From Naumannella cuiyingiana (GTDB lineage: Bacteria; Actinomycetota; Actinomycetes; Propionibacteriales; Propionibacteriaceae): a stretch of 64,000 nt of DNA. Position numbers and translations under genes: made by a program. This document shows, piece by piece, positions 1 to 8,987 of the stretch (position 1 is its first letter; every line of letters begins with the position of its first letter). Under the pieces are notes generated by a model, which did not search any database, was not told the DNA's origin, and saw only the letters and a program-made list of their open reading frames with translations. The DNA lies in NCBI RefSeq assembly GCF_013408305.1, contig NZ_JACBZS010000001.1:806001-870000 (forward strand), written 5' to 3'.

Positions 1-1
1 G

Positions 2-1030
2 GGATCGCCGCTGCTGGTGGTCGAGGGCAGCTTCGCCGAGGCGGTGCTGCTGGAGACGGTGTTCTTGTCGATCTACAACCACGACTCGGCGATCGCATCG
101 GCGGCGTCGCGGATGACGGCGATGGCGAACGGCCGGCCGTGCATCGAGATGGGTTCGCGGCGTACCCAGGAGCTGGCCGCGGTCGCGGCGGCCCGCGCCG
201 CCTACATCGCGGGTTTCGAGACCACCTCCAATCTGGAGGCCGGGCGCCGCTACGGCGTACCCACGGCCGGCACGGCGGCGCACTCGTTCACCCTGCTGTT
301 CGACTCCGAACGCGAGGCGTTCCGCGCCCAGCTCGACGCACTCGGCACCGGCACGACCCTGCTGGTCGACACCTACGACGTCGCCGAGGCGGTACGCACC
401 GGCATCGAGCTCGCGGGCGGCGAGCTCGGCGCCATCCGGCTGGACTCGGGCGACCTGGCCGAGGCGGCCCGCCGGGTACGCCGACAGCTCGACGAACTCG
501 GCGCCACCAAGACCAAGATCATCGTCACTTCCGATCTCGACGAGTGGAACATCGCCGCCCTGTCCGGGGCGCCGGTCGACGGCTACGGAGTCGGCACGGC
601 CCTGGTCACCGGATCGGGCCACCCGACGTCGGGATTCGTCTACAAGCTGGTCGCGCGCGCCGTCGACGCCGACCCCGCCTCTCCCCTCGTCCCGGTGGCC
701 AAGAAGTCCACCAACAAGACCTCGATCGGGGGGCGCAAGTACGCCCTGCGCCGCCTGGACGAGCGCGGCGTGGCCGAGGCGGAGGTCATCGGCATCGGCG
801 AGCCCGCGCGTGGTGATCACAACGACCGCCCGCTGCTGGTGCCGCTGGTTCGCGAGGGCGAGATCGTCGGCGACGAACCCCTGACCGCGGCGCGGGAGCG
901 GCATGTCCGCGCGCGGGCCGAGCTGCCGTTGGATGCGCGCAAGATGTCGCGCGGCGGCCCGGTGATCGAGACCATCTACGTCGAACCCGACGGTGATCAA
1001 CTTCTGAGCCCCTATCGGAGCCGACGATGA
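2..1030 (+). CDS. pncB: Nicotinate phosphoribosyltransferase, 5'-truncated by window edge
   Basis: C-terminal part of the enzyme that joins nicotinate to PRPP, making nicotinate mononucleotide for NAD salvage in the cytosol. The reading frame is open from base 2, so the real start lies upstream; about 342 residues remain of a family usually near 430. Family-typical stretches are VVEGSFAEAVLLET, NHDSAIASAASRM, EMGSRRTQ and HSFTLLF. The TGA stop overlaps the ATG of the nicotinamidase gene (ATGA), so the two NAD-salvage steps are probably translationally coupled: nicotinamide to nicotinate, then to the mononucleotide. The family call is secure; only the 5' end is missing. Confidence 0.95.
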   Translation, partial: GSPLLVVEGSFAEAVLLETVFLSIYNHDSAIASAASRMTAMANGRPCIEMGSRRTQELAAVAAARAAYIAGFETTSNLEAGRRYGVPTAGTAAHSFTLLFDSEREAFRAQLDALGTGTTLLVDTYDVAEAVRTGIELAGGELGAIRLDSGDLAEAARRVRRQLDELGATKTKIIVTSDLDEWNIAALSGAPVDGYGVGTALVTGSGHPTSGFVYKLVARAVDADPASPLVPVAKKSTNKTSIGGRKYALRRLDERGVAEAEVIGIGEPARGDHNDRPLLVPLVREGEIVGDEPLTAARERHVRARAELPLDARKMSRGGPVIETIYVEPDGDQLLSPYRSRR

Positions 1031-1635
1031 CCCATGCCGACATCAACGCCGCCGCGCCGACCACTTCCGGTCGGGCCCTGATCGTCGTCGACGTGCAGCG
1101 CGACTTCTGCGAGGGCGGCGCGCTCGGGGTGTCCGGCGGCCACGCGGTCGCCGAGTCCGTCTCCCGGCTGCTGGCGGACCAGCACGGCTACGCCACCGTC
1201 GTCGCCACCCGTGATCATCACATCGACCCCGGTGATCATTTCTCCACCGAACCCGACTTCGTCGACTCCTGGCCGCCGCACTGTGTGGCGGGTACGCCCG
1301 GGGTGGAGTTCGATGATCAACTCACCTTTCGCGACTTCGCCGCGATCTTCGACAAGGGCGAGTACAGCGCCGCCTACTCCGGCTTCGAGGGCACCGAACC
1401 CGGCGGGGCGAGGCTGGCCGACTGGCTGCGGGCGCAGGGGATCGGCGAGGTCGAGATCTGCGGCATCGCGACCGACCACTGCGTCCGCGCGACGGCGCTG
1501 GATGCCGCCCGCGAGGGGTTCGCGACGACCGTGCTGCTGGATCTGACCGCCGCGGTCGCCGCCGATCGGGTCCAGCAGGTCAGTGACGAGCTGGCCGGTG
1601 CCGGCGTCTCGCTACGGGGAGTCGTCGCGGGCTGA
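1027..1635 (+). CDS. pncA: Nicotinamidase/pyrazinamidase (isochorismatase fold)
   Basis: Hydrolyses nicotinamide to nicotinate plus ammonia, feeding the phosphoribosyltransferase encoded just upstream. It is a 202-residue single-domain protein. By family pattern the catalytic triad is D22 (VVDVQRDFC), K110 (IFDKGEY) and C152 (IATDHCVRA), and the metal ligands are D63, H65 and H71 in RDHHIDPGDHF. Similarity to M. tuberculosis PncA is close across the active site, so pyrazinamide should also be a substrate (inference). The start overlaps the upstream stop by 4 nt. The last 24 bp overlap the 3' end of the convergent malQ gene. The gene holds three TGATCA hexamers within about 110 bp. Confidence 0.96.
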   Translation: MTHADINAAAPTTSGRALIVVDVQRDFCEGGALGVSGGHAVAESVSRLLADQHGYATVVATRDHHIDPGDHFSTEPDFVDSWPPHCVAGTPGVEFDDQLTFRDFAAIFDKGEYSAAYSGFEGTEPGGARLADWLRAQGIGEVEICGIATDHCVRATALDAAREGFATTVLLDLTAAVAADRVQQVSDELAGAGVSLRGVVAG

Positions 1636-3708
1636 CGCGGCGCCGGCTGACGCGTCGCGGGCCGACGCGGCGCGCATCACCTCGGCCAGAGCGTTGGCCC
1701 TCGGCGAGGCGATCAGCTCCTCCAGCAGCACCGTGCGCCCGTCGGCGTCGGCGAGCGGCAGCCGCCAGTTCGGGTACTCGTCGCTGGTGCCCGGTTGGTT
1801 CTGTGCCCGACGATCGCCGGCCAGGTCCGAGACGGACACCCCCAGCAAACGTGCGGGGGTGAGCCCGAGGAAGGCGTGCAGGCCCTCGATCATCGCGTCC
1901 GGGCCGGCGCCCGGCGCCAGCAGGCCGTGCCGCGCCAGCATCTCCCGCCAGCGCGCGATGTCGGCGGCCAGGGCAGCCTCCTCGTCGGCGACCGGAATGG
2001 TCAGCAGGCCGAGCCGGTCGCGCAGCGCGATGTGTACGCCGTCGAGATAGCCGGCCGTCGGCGGCAGGTCGTGGGTGGTGACCGAGGCCAGGCAGTCACG
2101 CCGCCACTGCCCCGGTTCGAGCGGTACGCCGGCGTCCCAGTCCTGCTCGAACCACAGGATCGAGGTGCCGAGCACACCCCGGCCGGCGAGCTCCGTCCGC
2201 ACCTCGGGCTCGACGGTGCCGAGATCCTCGCCGACGATCACCGCGCCGGCCCGCTGCGCCTCGAGCGCGAGGATGCCGAGCATCGCCTCATGGTCGTAGT
2301 GCACATAGGTGCCCTCGGTGGGCGCCGCGTCGCCGGGCACCCACCAGAGCCGGAACAGGCCCATCACGTGATCGATCCGCAGACCACCCGCATGCCGCAG
2401 GATCCCGGCGACCATGTCCCGGAACGGCGCATAGGCGACCTGGGCCAGCCGGTCCGGGCGCCAGGGGTGCTGGCCCCAGTCCTGCCCGAGCTGGTTGAAC
2501 GCATCCGGCGGCGCGCCCACCCGGCAGCTCCGGGCGAACACGTCACCGAGGCCCCAGGCGTCGGCCCCGTCCGGGCTGACGCCGACCGCCAGGTCGTGCA
2601 TCACCCCGAGCGCCATCCCGGCCGCGCGGGCTCCGGCCTGAACCTCGCCGAGCTGCGCGTCGGCCGCGTACTGCACCCAGCACCAGAAGTCGATCTCGTC
2701 GCGATGCGCGTCGGCGTACCCCGCGACGTCCGGCAGCTCGGGACTGCGCAGGCCGGCCGGCCAGTCCTGCCAGCGGGGGCCGTGCTCGCGGGCCAGCGCG
2801 CACCAGGTCGCGAAATCGGTCAGCGGGCGTCCCCACGCGGTGCGGTACGCCGTGAGCGCCTCGCCCGCCCGGTCGACGTGTCCGAACAGGATGCGCAGGG
2901 CGGCCAGCTTCGCGTTCCAGACGGCATCGCGATCGATCAGTTCGCCCAGCGAGGCACGGGCGGCGTCGGCGAGTCGGTCCACCTCGGCACGCTCGGCGGC
3001 GGACAGGGCGGCGTACTCGGGCAGCCGATCGATCGCCAGGTACAGCGGATCGGTGAACCGCCGGCTGGCCGGCAGATACGGCGAGGGCTCCAGCGGCGGC
3101 ACCACCCCGCCGGCCTGAAGGGGGTTGACCAGCACGAATCCCGCGCCGTGTTCGCGGCCCGACCAGCGGGCCAGGTCGGCGAGATCGGCCAGGTCGCCGA
3201 TCCCCCACGAGCGCGCCGATGTCATCGAGTAGACCTGCGTCGCGGTGCCCCACTGGCGGGTCGCGGCGAGCGCGGGCGGCACCGGGATGCGCTCGGGGAC
3301 GACGATCAGCGTCCGCGCGATCCGGCGTGCGGGTGAGGCCAGGTCGAGCCGGTGATAGCCGAGCGGCAGGTCCCCCGGCAGCGCCAGCTCGCCGGACCGG
3401 GCGGGACCGAGCGAGCGGCGAGCGCCGTCCTCGGTGACCAGCTCCGCGAGCGTTCCGGTGGGCGCGGGCACCGTGCCGGGTCGGCCCTCGCGGGCGATGA
3501 TCACCGGCGGCAGCGCGGCCGCGGCGGCGCGCGCGGCCGCCAGGGCGGCGTCGATCCGCTCCGGGGTGGAGGCGTCGACGCCGAGGTCGGTGAGCACCGC
3601 GCGCAGGGTCGCGTCGGAGGCGGTACGCCGGACCTGCCGCCAGTCCTGGTACTCGGTGGCGATGCCGTGCGCGACGGCCAGCTCGTGCAGCGGGGAGGCG
3701 GTGCTCAT
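1612..3708 (-). CDS. malQ: 4-alpha-glucanotransferase (amylomaltase, GH77)
   Basis: Transfers alpha-1,4-glucan segments between maltodextrins in glycogen or maltose metabolism. At 698 residues it matches the long actinobacterial MalQ form, with an N-terminal region of about 150 residues before the GH77 barrel. Recognisable parts are SMTSARSWGIGDLADL, GLRIDHVMGLFRLWW (nucleophile Asp in RIDHVMG), IVGEDLGTVE (acid/base Glu) and VTTHDLPPTAGY. The start ATG at 3708 is chosen because the reading frame extends far upstream but only this ATG begins the family N terminus, and it overlaps the upstream RDD gene stop as TGATG. Coupling to an RDD membrane protein has no obvious metabolic reason. Confidence 0.95.
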   Translation of the reverse strand: MSTASPLHELAVAHGIATEYQDWRQVRRTASDATLRAVLTDLGVDASTPERIDAALAAARAAAAALPPVIIAREGRPGTVPAPTGTLAELVTEDGARRSLGPARSGELALPGDLPLGYHRLDLASPARRIARTLIVVPERIPVPPALAATRQWGTATQVYSMTSARSWGIGDLADLADLARWSGREHGAGFVLVNPLQAGGVVPPLEPSPYLPASRRFTDPLYLAIDRLPEYAALSAAERAEVDRLADAARASLGELIDRDAVWNAKLAALRILFGHVDRAGEALTAYRTAWGRPLTDFATWCALAREHGPRWQDWPAGLRSPELPDVAGYADAHRDEIDFWCWVQYAADAQLGEVQAGARAAGMALGVMHDLAVGVSPDGADAWGLGDVFARSCRVGAPPDAFNQLGQDWGQHPWRPDRLAQVAYAPFRDMVAGILRHAGGLRIDHVMGLFRLWWVPGDAAPTEGTYVHYDHEAMLGILALEAQRAGAVIVGEDLGTVEPEVRTELAGRGVLGTSILWFEQDWDAGVPLEPGQWRRDCLASVTTHDLPPTAGYLDGVHIALRDRLGLLTIPVADEEAALAADIARWREMLARHGLLAPGAGPDAMIEGLHAFLGLTPARLLGVSVSDLAGDRRAQNQPGTSDEYPNWRLPLADADGRTVLLEELIASPRANALAEVMRAASARDASAGAASARDDSP

Positions 3709-4505
3709 CAGCGGGTGCGGATGACCTGGGTGCGAGAGATCTTGTCGTGCACCGACTGGCGTTTCGGGTCGGTCGCGGCGACCACACCGTCGATGATCAC
3801 CAGCGGCCAGAGCAGCCAGATCTGCGGCAGCAGCCCGCGCGCGACCGTGCGCGCGGCGACGGCGCCCGCGCCGAGTCGGCCCGGCTCGCGGCCGCGATCG
3901 ACCGGCACCGCACGGATCCCGACCAGCAACTGGCCCGGCGTGGCCGAGCGCCAGGCCAGGAACCCGACGTGGATCACGATGGCGGCGAGCAGCAGCGCCC
4001 CGGACAGCCAGAGCTGATCGTCGGGCGACAGCAGCGTCTCCGGATCGGGCTGCGGCGGGATCGGCAGGCCGGCCTGCTCGGCGGCCAGCGCCTCGTTGTA
4101 GTAGGCGCCGACCCGGGCGAAGAGCCGCTGCCAGATCGGCAGCGTGATCAGCACCCAGACCACGCCGATGATCACCAGGTCCAGCAGCCAGGCGCCGAGA
4201 CGCGCGCCCCAGGCGGCGAGCGGTACGCCGTCGGCGGTGGCGACGGCCTTGCCGCCGCGACCCGGCGTACCGAAGGACGACGCCCCCGGCTGCCCTCCGA
4301 CGTGGTGGTTGCCGGCCTGCTGGAAACCGGGCTGCTGCGTACCGGGCGCGGCGGAACCCGGGTCCTGTTCGCGGGTGTCCCGGCTCCACTGCCAGCCGTC
4401 CCAGTAGCGGGCGCGCCGCGGGTCGACGGGATCGGGGTACCAGCCGGCCGGTGCGGCGTGACGGCCGGGCGGGGCGGGCGGGCGGCCGACGGGAATGTCA
4501 CTCAC
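3708..4505 (-). CDS. RDD-family membrane protein with DUF2510-like N terminus
   Basis: A 265-residue membrane protein of unknown role. The N-terminal part has APAGWYPDPVDPRRARYWDGWQW split around WYPDP and YWDG, the short tryptophan-rich motif (DUF2510) common in actinobacterial membrane proteins. A Gly/Gln-rich linker follows, then an RDD domain with Arg-Asp-type signatures (WGARLGAWLLDLVII and DKISRT) and about three to four membrane segments. The GTG start at 4505 is preceded on the coding strand by GACAAT six bases upstream, fitting a leaderless promoter. The gene is divergent from the kinase gene and coupled to malQ by a 1-nt stop/start overlap. Confidence 0.85.
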   Translation of the reverse strand: MSDIPVGRPPAPPGRHAAPAGWYPDPVDPRRARYWDGWQWSRDTREQDPGSAAPGTQQPGFQQAGNHHVGGQPGASSFGTPGRGGKAVATADGVPLAAWGARLGAWLLDLVIIGVVWVLITLPIWQRLFARVGAYYNEALAAEQAGLPIPPQPDPETLLSPDDQLWLSGALLLAAIVIHVGFLAWRSATPGQLLVGIRAVPVDRGREPGRLGAGAVAARTVARGLLPQIWLLWPLVIIDGVVAATDPKRQSVHDKISRTQVIRTR

Positions 4506-4613
4506 CCGGCCATTGTCCCCTCTCGGCCGCCGGCGGGGAGAATCGGTCGAATCCGGCCGGGAGCGGCCGATGGGCTGGCTTCTGGCCCCGTTCGTGCCGA
4601 CACTAGGAGGACC

Positions 4614-5906
4614 ATGGAACGGATCGGACGCTATCGGCTCGTCGCGCGGATCGGCGCGGGTTCGTTCGCGACCGTCTGGCAGGGCCACGACGACGATCTC
4701 GACGTGCCGGTGGCGATCAAGGTGCTGGCGGAGAACTGGTCGGCGCGCGAGGACGTGCGCGGCCGGTTCGTCAGCGAGGCCCGGCTGATGCGCCGGATCT
4801 CCGACAACCGGATCATCCGGGTCTACGACATCGGCGAGCTGGACGACGGTCGGCCGTATTTCGTCATGGACTACTGCGATGCCGGCTCGCTCGACCAGTG
4901 GCGGCGGGAGCTGCGGGCGCCGGCGCAGGCGATCCGCGCGGCCGCCGAGGCCTGCCGGGCGCTGCAGGTGTTGCACGATCACCGGGTGGTGCACCGCGAC
5001 GTCACGCCGGGAAATCTGCTGCTCGACACGCGGGCGGACGGGTCGTTGGTGATCCGGCTGTCCGATCTCGGCGTCGCGAAGTCGATGGTCGACGACGTGG
5101 GCGGGACGATGACGGCGGGTACGCCGTCCTACATGGCGCTGGAGCAGGCGACCGGCGCCGGGTTCGACCATCGCGCCGACATCTACGCGATCGGCTGCGT
5201 GACTTACGCCCTGCTGACCGGCCGGCCGCCGTTTCGGGTACGCAATCTCGCCGACCTGCTGAACCGCACCGCCGACCAGCACCCGGAGCCGATCGCCGAG
5301 CGGCTCGGGATTCCGACCGACCTGGACGATGTGCTGCGGCACGCGCTCGCCCGGGACGCATCGGCGCGGCCCGCGTCGGCGAAGGCCCTGGCGGACCGGC
5401 TGGACCGGATCGCCGGGCAGATCGAGGCCGATGGTGCCGAGCCGAGCACGACCGCGGTCGACCTGACGCGGGTACGCCGGGTCACGGCCCCGCCGGCCTG
5501 GCCGACCCTGCCGGAGCGTCCCGCCGAGGGTGCGCCCTCGCATTCCGCGCCCTCGCCGGGCTCGCTGCCGCCCGCGTCGCGGCAGCGCGTGTCGTGGTCG
5601 GAGCAGTCCGCGGCCCGGCAGCGGCAGAGTTGGTCCGAGCGGCCCGCCGCCCAGCCGACGCGTACCCCACAGCCTCCGGCCGCACCCACGCAGGCCCCAC
5701 ATCCGCAGGGCGCGCAACCGGCACCGCCGGTGCCGAACGTGCCGGCGCACGGGCAGATGGTCAACGACTGGAGCTACCTGCCGGCGGCGCGCCCGGCAGC
5801 GGAGCCGGAGCGCCGCCGCGGTGGCGTGCTGATGTGGTTGTTGCTGGCGATCGGGGCGTTCCTGCTCGCCGTGTTGCTGGGCTGGATCTATTTTTCCCTG
5901 ACCTGA
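4614..5906 (+). CDS. Membrane-anchored Ser/Thr protein kinase (PknB-like)
   Basis: Predicted eukaryotic-like kinase of 430 residues. The kinase domain covers about residues 1-260: glycine loop IGAGSFATVWQG, VAIKVL lysine, catalytic loop HRDVTPGNLLL, SDLGVAKS in place of DFG, and GTPSYMALEQ as activation-loop end. The catalytic-loop Lys is Thr, a variant seen in bacterial kinases. A disordered Pro/Ala/Gln-rich linker (about 285-400) precedes one membrane helix (WLLLAIGAFLLAVLLGWI) only a few residues before the C terminus, so there is no external PASTA or other sensor domain. AGGAGG at 4605-4610 lies close to the ATG. Substrates cannot be read from context. Confidence 0.93.
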   Translation: MERIGRYRLVARIGAGSFATVWQGHDDDLDVPVAIKVLAENWSAREDVRGRFVSEARLMRRISDNRIIRVYDIGELDDGRPYFVMDYCDAGSLDQWRRELRAPAQAIRAAAEACRALQVLHDHRVVHRDVTPGNLLLDTRADGSLVIRLSDLGVAKSMVDDVGGTMTAGTPSYMALEQATGAGFDHRADIYAIGCVTYALLTGRPPFRVRNLADLLNRTADQHPEPIAERLGIPTDLDDVLRHALARDASARPASAKALADRLDRIAGQIEADGAEPSTTAVDLTRVRRVTAPPAWPTLPERPAEGAPSHSAPSPGSLPPASRQRVSWSEQSAARQRQSWSERPAAQPTRTPQPPAAPTQAPHPQGAQPAPPVPNVPAHGQMVNDWSYLPAARPAAEPERRRGGVLMWLLLAIGAFLLAVLLGWIYFSLT

Positions 5907-7670
5907 TCAGGCGCGGGTGGCCCAGGCCCGGATCCGCTCGATCCGGGAGGTGAGCTGCTCGGCATCGGCCGCCACGGCCGCGGGGCCGCCGCAGGCCTCG
6001 CGCAGCTCGTTGTGGATCACGCCGTGCGGTTTGCCGGTGCGGTGGTGCCAGGCGCCGACCAGGCCGTTCAGTTCCTTGCGCAGCTCGCGTAGTTGCTGGT
6101 GCCCGGCGACCGGCCGCGGCTGGGTCGGCGTACCTCGCTGTTCGGAACGCTCCAGATGATCGGCCTGGCGGCGGCGCAGCAGGTCCTTCACCTGATCGGG
6201 CTCCAACAGCCCGGGCAGGCCGAGATAGTCGCGCTCCTCGTCGCTGCCGGCCATCGTCTGCAGCCCGAACTCGCCGCCGTCGAAGAGCACCTTCTCGAAG
6301 TCGGCCTCGCTCGCCAGCGCCGTGAAGGCGCCCTCGTCGAGGTCGGCATCGGGTTCGGTCTGTTCCCGCTCGGCCTCGGCCAGCAGCGCCGCCTCGTCCT
6401 GCGCTGTCGGCGGCTTCAGGGCATGGTCGCGCTCGGCCTCCAGCTCGGCGGCCAGGCCGAGCAGCGGCGCGATGCTGGGCAGGAACACCGACGCGGTCTC
6501 GCCCTTGGCGCGGGCGCGGACGAACCGGCCGACCGCCTGGGCGAAGAACAGCGGGGTCAGCGTGGGCGTGGCATAGACGCCGACGGCGAGCCGCGGCACG
6601 TCCACACCCTCGGAGACCATCCGGACCGCGACCATCCAGCGCTCGTCGGATTCGGCGAAGTCGCTGATCCGCTTGCTGGAGCCGGGTTCGTCGGACAGCA
6701 CCAGCGCCGGCTTGCGGCCGGTGAGCTGGGTGAGGATCTTCGCGTACGCCCGGGCGTTGGTCTGGTCGCCGGCGATCACCAGGCCGCCGGCATCGGGTAC
6801 GCCGGAGCGGACCTCGCTCAGTCGGGTGTCGGCGGCGCGCAGCACCGCGGGGATCCAGGCGCCGCCGGGATCGAGCGCGGTGCGCAGCGCCTGCGCGGCG
6901 AGGTCCTTGGTCAGCGGCCCGCCGAGCCGGGCGGTCAGCTCGTCGCCGGCCTTGGTCCGCCAGTGCATGTCGCCGGAGTAGGCCAGGAACAGGACGGGGC
7001 GGACGATGCCGTCGGCGAGCGCCGGCCCGTAGCCGTAGGAATAGTCGGCGCGGGAGCGCAGCGCGCCGGTGCCGTCGGGCTCGTAGCGGACGAACGGGAT
7101 GGGGTTGGCGTCGGAGCGAAACGGCGTACCGGTCAGCGCCAGGCGGCGCCGGGCCGGCTCGAACGCCTCGCGTACCGCCTCGCCCCAGGAGCGCGCGTCG
7201 CCGGCGTGGTGGATCTCGTCCAGGATGACCAGCGTGTTGCGCTGCTCGGTGCGGATCCGCAGGGCGTTGGGGTTGGCGGCGACGCCGGCATAGGTGAGCG
7301 CGAAGCCCTGGAAGTCGGCCGACGTCCGGCCCTGCCGGGTGCCGAAGTTCGGGTCGATCTGGATGCCGATCCGGGCGGCCGCCTGCGCCCACTGGGTCTT
7401 CAGGTGCTCGGTGGGCGCGACCACCGTGATCCGCTCGACGATGCGCCGGTTGAGCAGCTCGGCGGCCAGGGTCAGCGCGAACGAGGTCTTGCCCGCGCCC
7501 GGGGTCGCGACCGCGAGGAAGTCGCGCGGCTGGGTCTCGCGATAGGCCTCCAGCGCCGCGGCCTGCCAGGCCCGCAACTGCTTGACGGTGCCCCACGCGG
7601 CCCGATCGGGGAACGCCGGGGAGAGCTTGTCCGCATGGACGACCAGCGGTTGCGGATCGGGCGAGCTCAC
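5907..7670 (-). CDS. Superfamily 2 DEAD/DEAH-box helicase-like ATPase
   Basis: A 587-residue SF2 nucleic-acid-dependent ATPase. Motif I is ATPGAGKTSFA, motif II is LDEIHHAGD (DEIH), motif III-like LTGTPFRSD, and motif VI is QAVGRFVRAR, so both RecA-like lobes are present; the C-terminal 100 residues are charged and helical. Two start codons compete: ATG at 7679 lies inside the -10 box TAGGAT (7683-7678), whereas GTG at 7670 is exactly 7 nt after that box. I chose the GTG as a leaderless start. The gene ends one base after the convergent kinase gene. The specific substrate (DNA or RNA) is not evident. Confidence 0.9.
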   Translation of the reverse strand: MSSPDPQPLVVHADKLSPAFPDRAAWGTVKQLRAWQAAALEAYRETQPRDFLAVATPGAGKTSFALTLAAELLNRRIVERITVVAPTEHLKTQWAQAAARIGIQIDPNFGTRQGRTSADFQGFALTYAGVAANPNALRIRTEQRNTLVILDEIHHAGDARSWGEAVREAFEPARRRLALTGTPFRSDANPIPFVRYEPDGTGALRSRADYSYGYGPALADGIVRPVLFLAYSGDMHWRTKAGDELTARLGGPLTKDLAAQALRTALDPGGAWIPAVLRAADTRLSEVRSGVPDAGGLVIAGDQTNARAYAKILTQLTGRKPALVLSDEPGSSKRISDFAESDERWMVAVRMVSEGVDVPRLAVGVYATPTLTPLFFAQAVGRFVRARAKGETASVFLPSIAPLLGLAAELEAERDHALKPPTAQDEAALLAEAEREQTEPDADLDEGAFTALASEADFEKVLFDGGEFGLQTMAGSDEERDYLGLPGLLEPDQVKDLLRRRQADHLERSEQRGTPTQPRPVAGHQQLRELRKELNGLVGAWHHRTGKPHGVIHNELREACGGPAAVAADAEQLTSRIERIRAWATRA

Positions 7671-7677
7671 TGGCCCC

Positions 7678-7683
7678 ATCCTA
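7678..7683 (-). promoter_or_regulatory. -10 box deciding the helicase start
   Basis: TAGGAT read on the minus strand, followed by seven bases and then GTG. It overlaps the alternative ATG, which would therefore lie upstream of the expected transcription start. Confidence 0.5.
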
Positions 7684-7734
7684 GGGGGAGCGGCCGACCG
7701 TCGAGACACCCGACGCACCCCACCGGGCCGGCGC

Positions 7735-7740
7735 TAGGGT
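7735..7740 (+). promoter_or_regulatory. -10 box of the riboflavin operon
   Basis: TAGGGT, about 10 nt before the first base of the riboswitch P1 stem, which places the transcript start at the aptamer edge. No convincing -35 hexamer is visible. Confidence 0.55.
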
Positions 7741-7750
7741 GTGCGTCGAC

Positions 7751-7898
7751 CCCTCGCGGGGCACGGTGCAATTCCTGACCGGCGGTGACAGTCCGCGAAC
7801 CTCGGTCGCCCGATGCGACCCTGGCCGACCCGGCGCAATTCCGGGACCGACGGTGTTCGGTCGCTCGAGGCGATCGTCAGTCCGGATGAGAGCGAGGG
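7751..7898 (+). ncRNA. FMN riboswitch (RFN element)
   Basis: The aptamer that senses flavin mononucleotide and represses riboflavin genes. P1 is formed by a perfect 7-bp pair, CCCTCGC (7751-7757) with GCGAGGG (7892-7898). Conserved core blocks follow in order: GGGGCACGGTGCAATTCC, GACCGGCGGTGACAGTCCGC, a second GCAATTCCGGGACCGACGGT and finally GTCCGGATGAGAGCGAGG. About 70 nt separate P1 from the ribD start, with no clear run of T after a hairpin, so control may act on translation or by Rho rather than an intrinsic terminator (inference). Confidence 0.96.
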
Positions 7899-7970
7899 TG
7901 CGCGGCAGCGTACGCGCGTGCGGAGCACGGTACGCGGCAGCGCGCGCTCGCATGGACCGCTGGAGGACCG

Positions 7971-8987
7971 ATGACGGGCGCGAGCTTCGCACCTGAGTCC
8001 GACGAGTGGGGCATGCGGCGAGCGATCACACAGGCTGATCGGGTTCGCCACCTGACCTCACCCAATCCCTGGGTAGGCGCGATCCTGCGTACCCGCGACG
8101 GCCGGGAGTTCGCCGGGGCCACCGAGCCCCCGCCCGGCCGGCACGCCGAACAGGTCGTGCTGGACGCGGCGCGGGCCGGGGGCGCCGACGTGACCGGCGC
8201 CACCGTGTGGGTGACGCTGGAGCCGTGTGATCATCACGGCCGCACCGCGCCCTGCACCGAGGCCCTGATCGGGGCGGGCGTGGCGCGCGTGGTGTTCGCG
8301 GTCGGCGACCCGGATCCGCGGGTCGACGGGCGCGGCGCCGCACGGCTGAGAGCTGCCGGGATCGCCGTCACCGAAGGGGTTTGCACGGATCGAGCGACGG
8401 ATCAACTGCGGCCCTATCTGACCCATCGGCGGACGGGCAGGCCGTTCGTGATCATGAAGCTCGCGGCGAGCCTGGACGGCCGGATCGCGGCCGCCGACGG
8501 CAGCTCGCGCTGGGTGACCGGGGACGCCGCCCGCGCGGAGGCGCACCGGCTGCGGGCGCAATGCGACGCGGTGCTGGTCGGGGCGGGCACGGTGCGCACC
8601 GACGATCCCGAGTTGACGGTGCGGGCGGTCGCCGGCCGAGATCCGCTGCGGGTGGTGCTCGGCCGGGCGCCGGCGGGGGCGCGGGTGCACCCGTGCCTGG
8701 AGCTGTCCGGGCCGCTGCCCGGCGTGCTGGACGATCTCGGCCGCCGCGGCGTGCTGCAGTTGTTGGTGGAGGGCGGCTCCCGGGTCGCCCACGACTTCCA
8801 CCGGGCGGGGCTGGTCGACCGCTACCTGATGCACCTGGCGCCCGCGCTGTTCGGCGGCGACGATGCGGCGCCGCTGTTCCGCGGGAGCGGGGCGCGCAGC
8901 ATCGACGAGGTGTGGCGCGGCCGGATCGCCGGGGTACGCCATCTCGGCGGCGATCTCGTGGTCGAGCTGGAGAAGGGGGTGGCCTGA
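7971..8987 (+). CDS. ribD: Bifunctional riboflavin deaminase/reductase
   Basis: Catalyses steps two and three of riboflavin synthesis: deamination of the pyrimidine from GTP and reduction of its ribosyl chain. The 338 residues hold an N-terminal cytidine-deaminase-like domain (HAEQ at about 60 and the zinc motif PCDHHGRTAPC at about 86) and a C-terminal reductase domain starting near KLAASLDGRIAAADG. Length is slightly below the usual 350-370. GGAGG at 7962-7966 gives a good ribosome-binding site for this ATG. The next gene starts within the stop codon (TGATG), so the operon is tightly coupled and controlled by the riboswitch upstream. Confidence 0.96.
   Translation: MTGASFAPESDEWGMRRAITQADRVRHLTSPNPWVGAILRTRDGREFAGATEPPPGRHAEQVVLDAARAGGADVTGATVWVTLEPCDHHGRTAPCTEALIGAGVARVVFAVGDPDPRVDGRGAARLRAAGIAVTEGVCTDRATDQLRPYLTHRRTGRPFVIMKLAASLDGRIAAADGSSRWVTGDAARAEAHRLRAQCDAVLVGAGTVRTDDPELTVRAVAGRDPLRVVLGRAPAGARVHPCLELSGPLPGVLDDLGRRGVLQLLVEGGSRVAHDFHRAGLVDRYLMHLAPALFGGDDAAPLFRGSGARSIDEVWRGRIAGVRHLGGDLVVELEKGVA

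Noticed and set aside
7739-7996. An 85-residue frame across the FMN riboswitch
   Set aside because: The region is fully explained by the aptamer structure, and the frame has no protein-like character.
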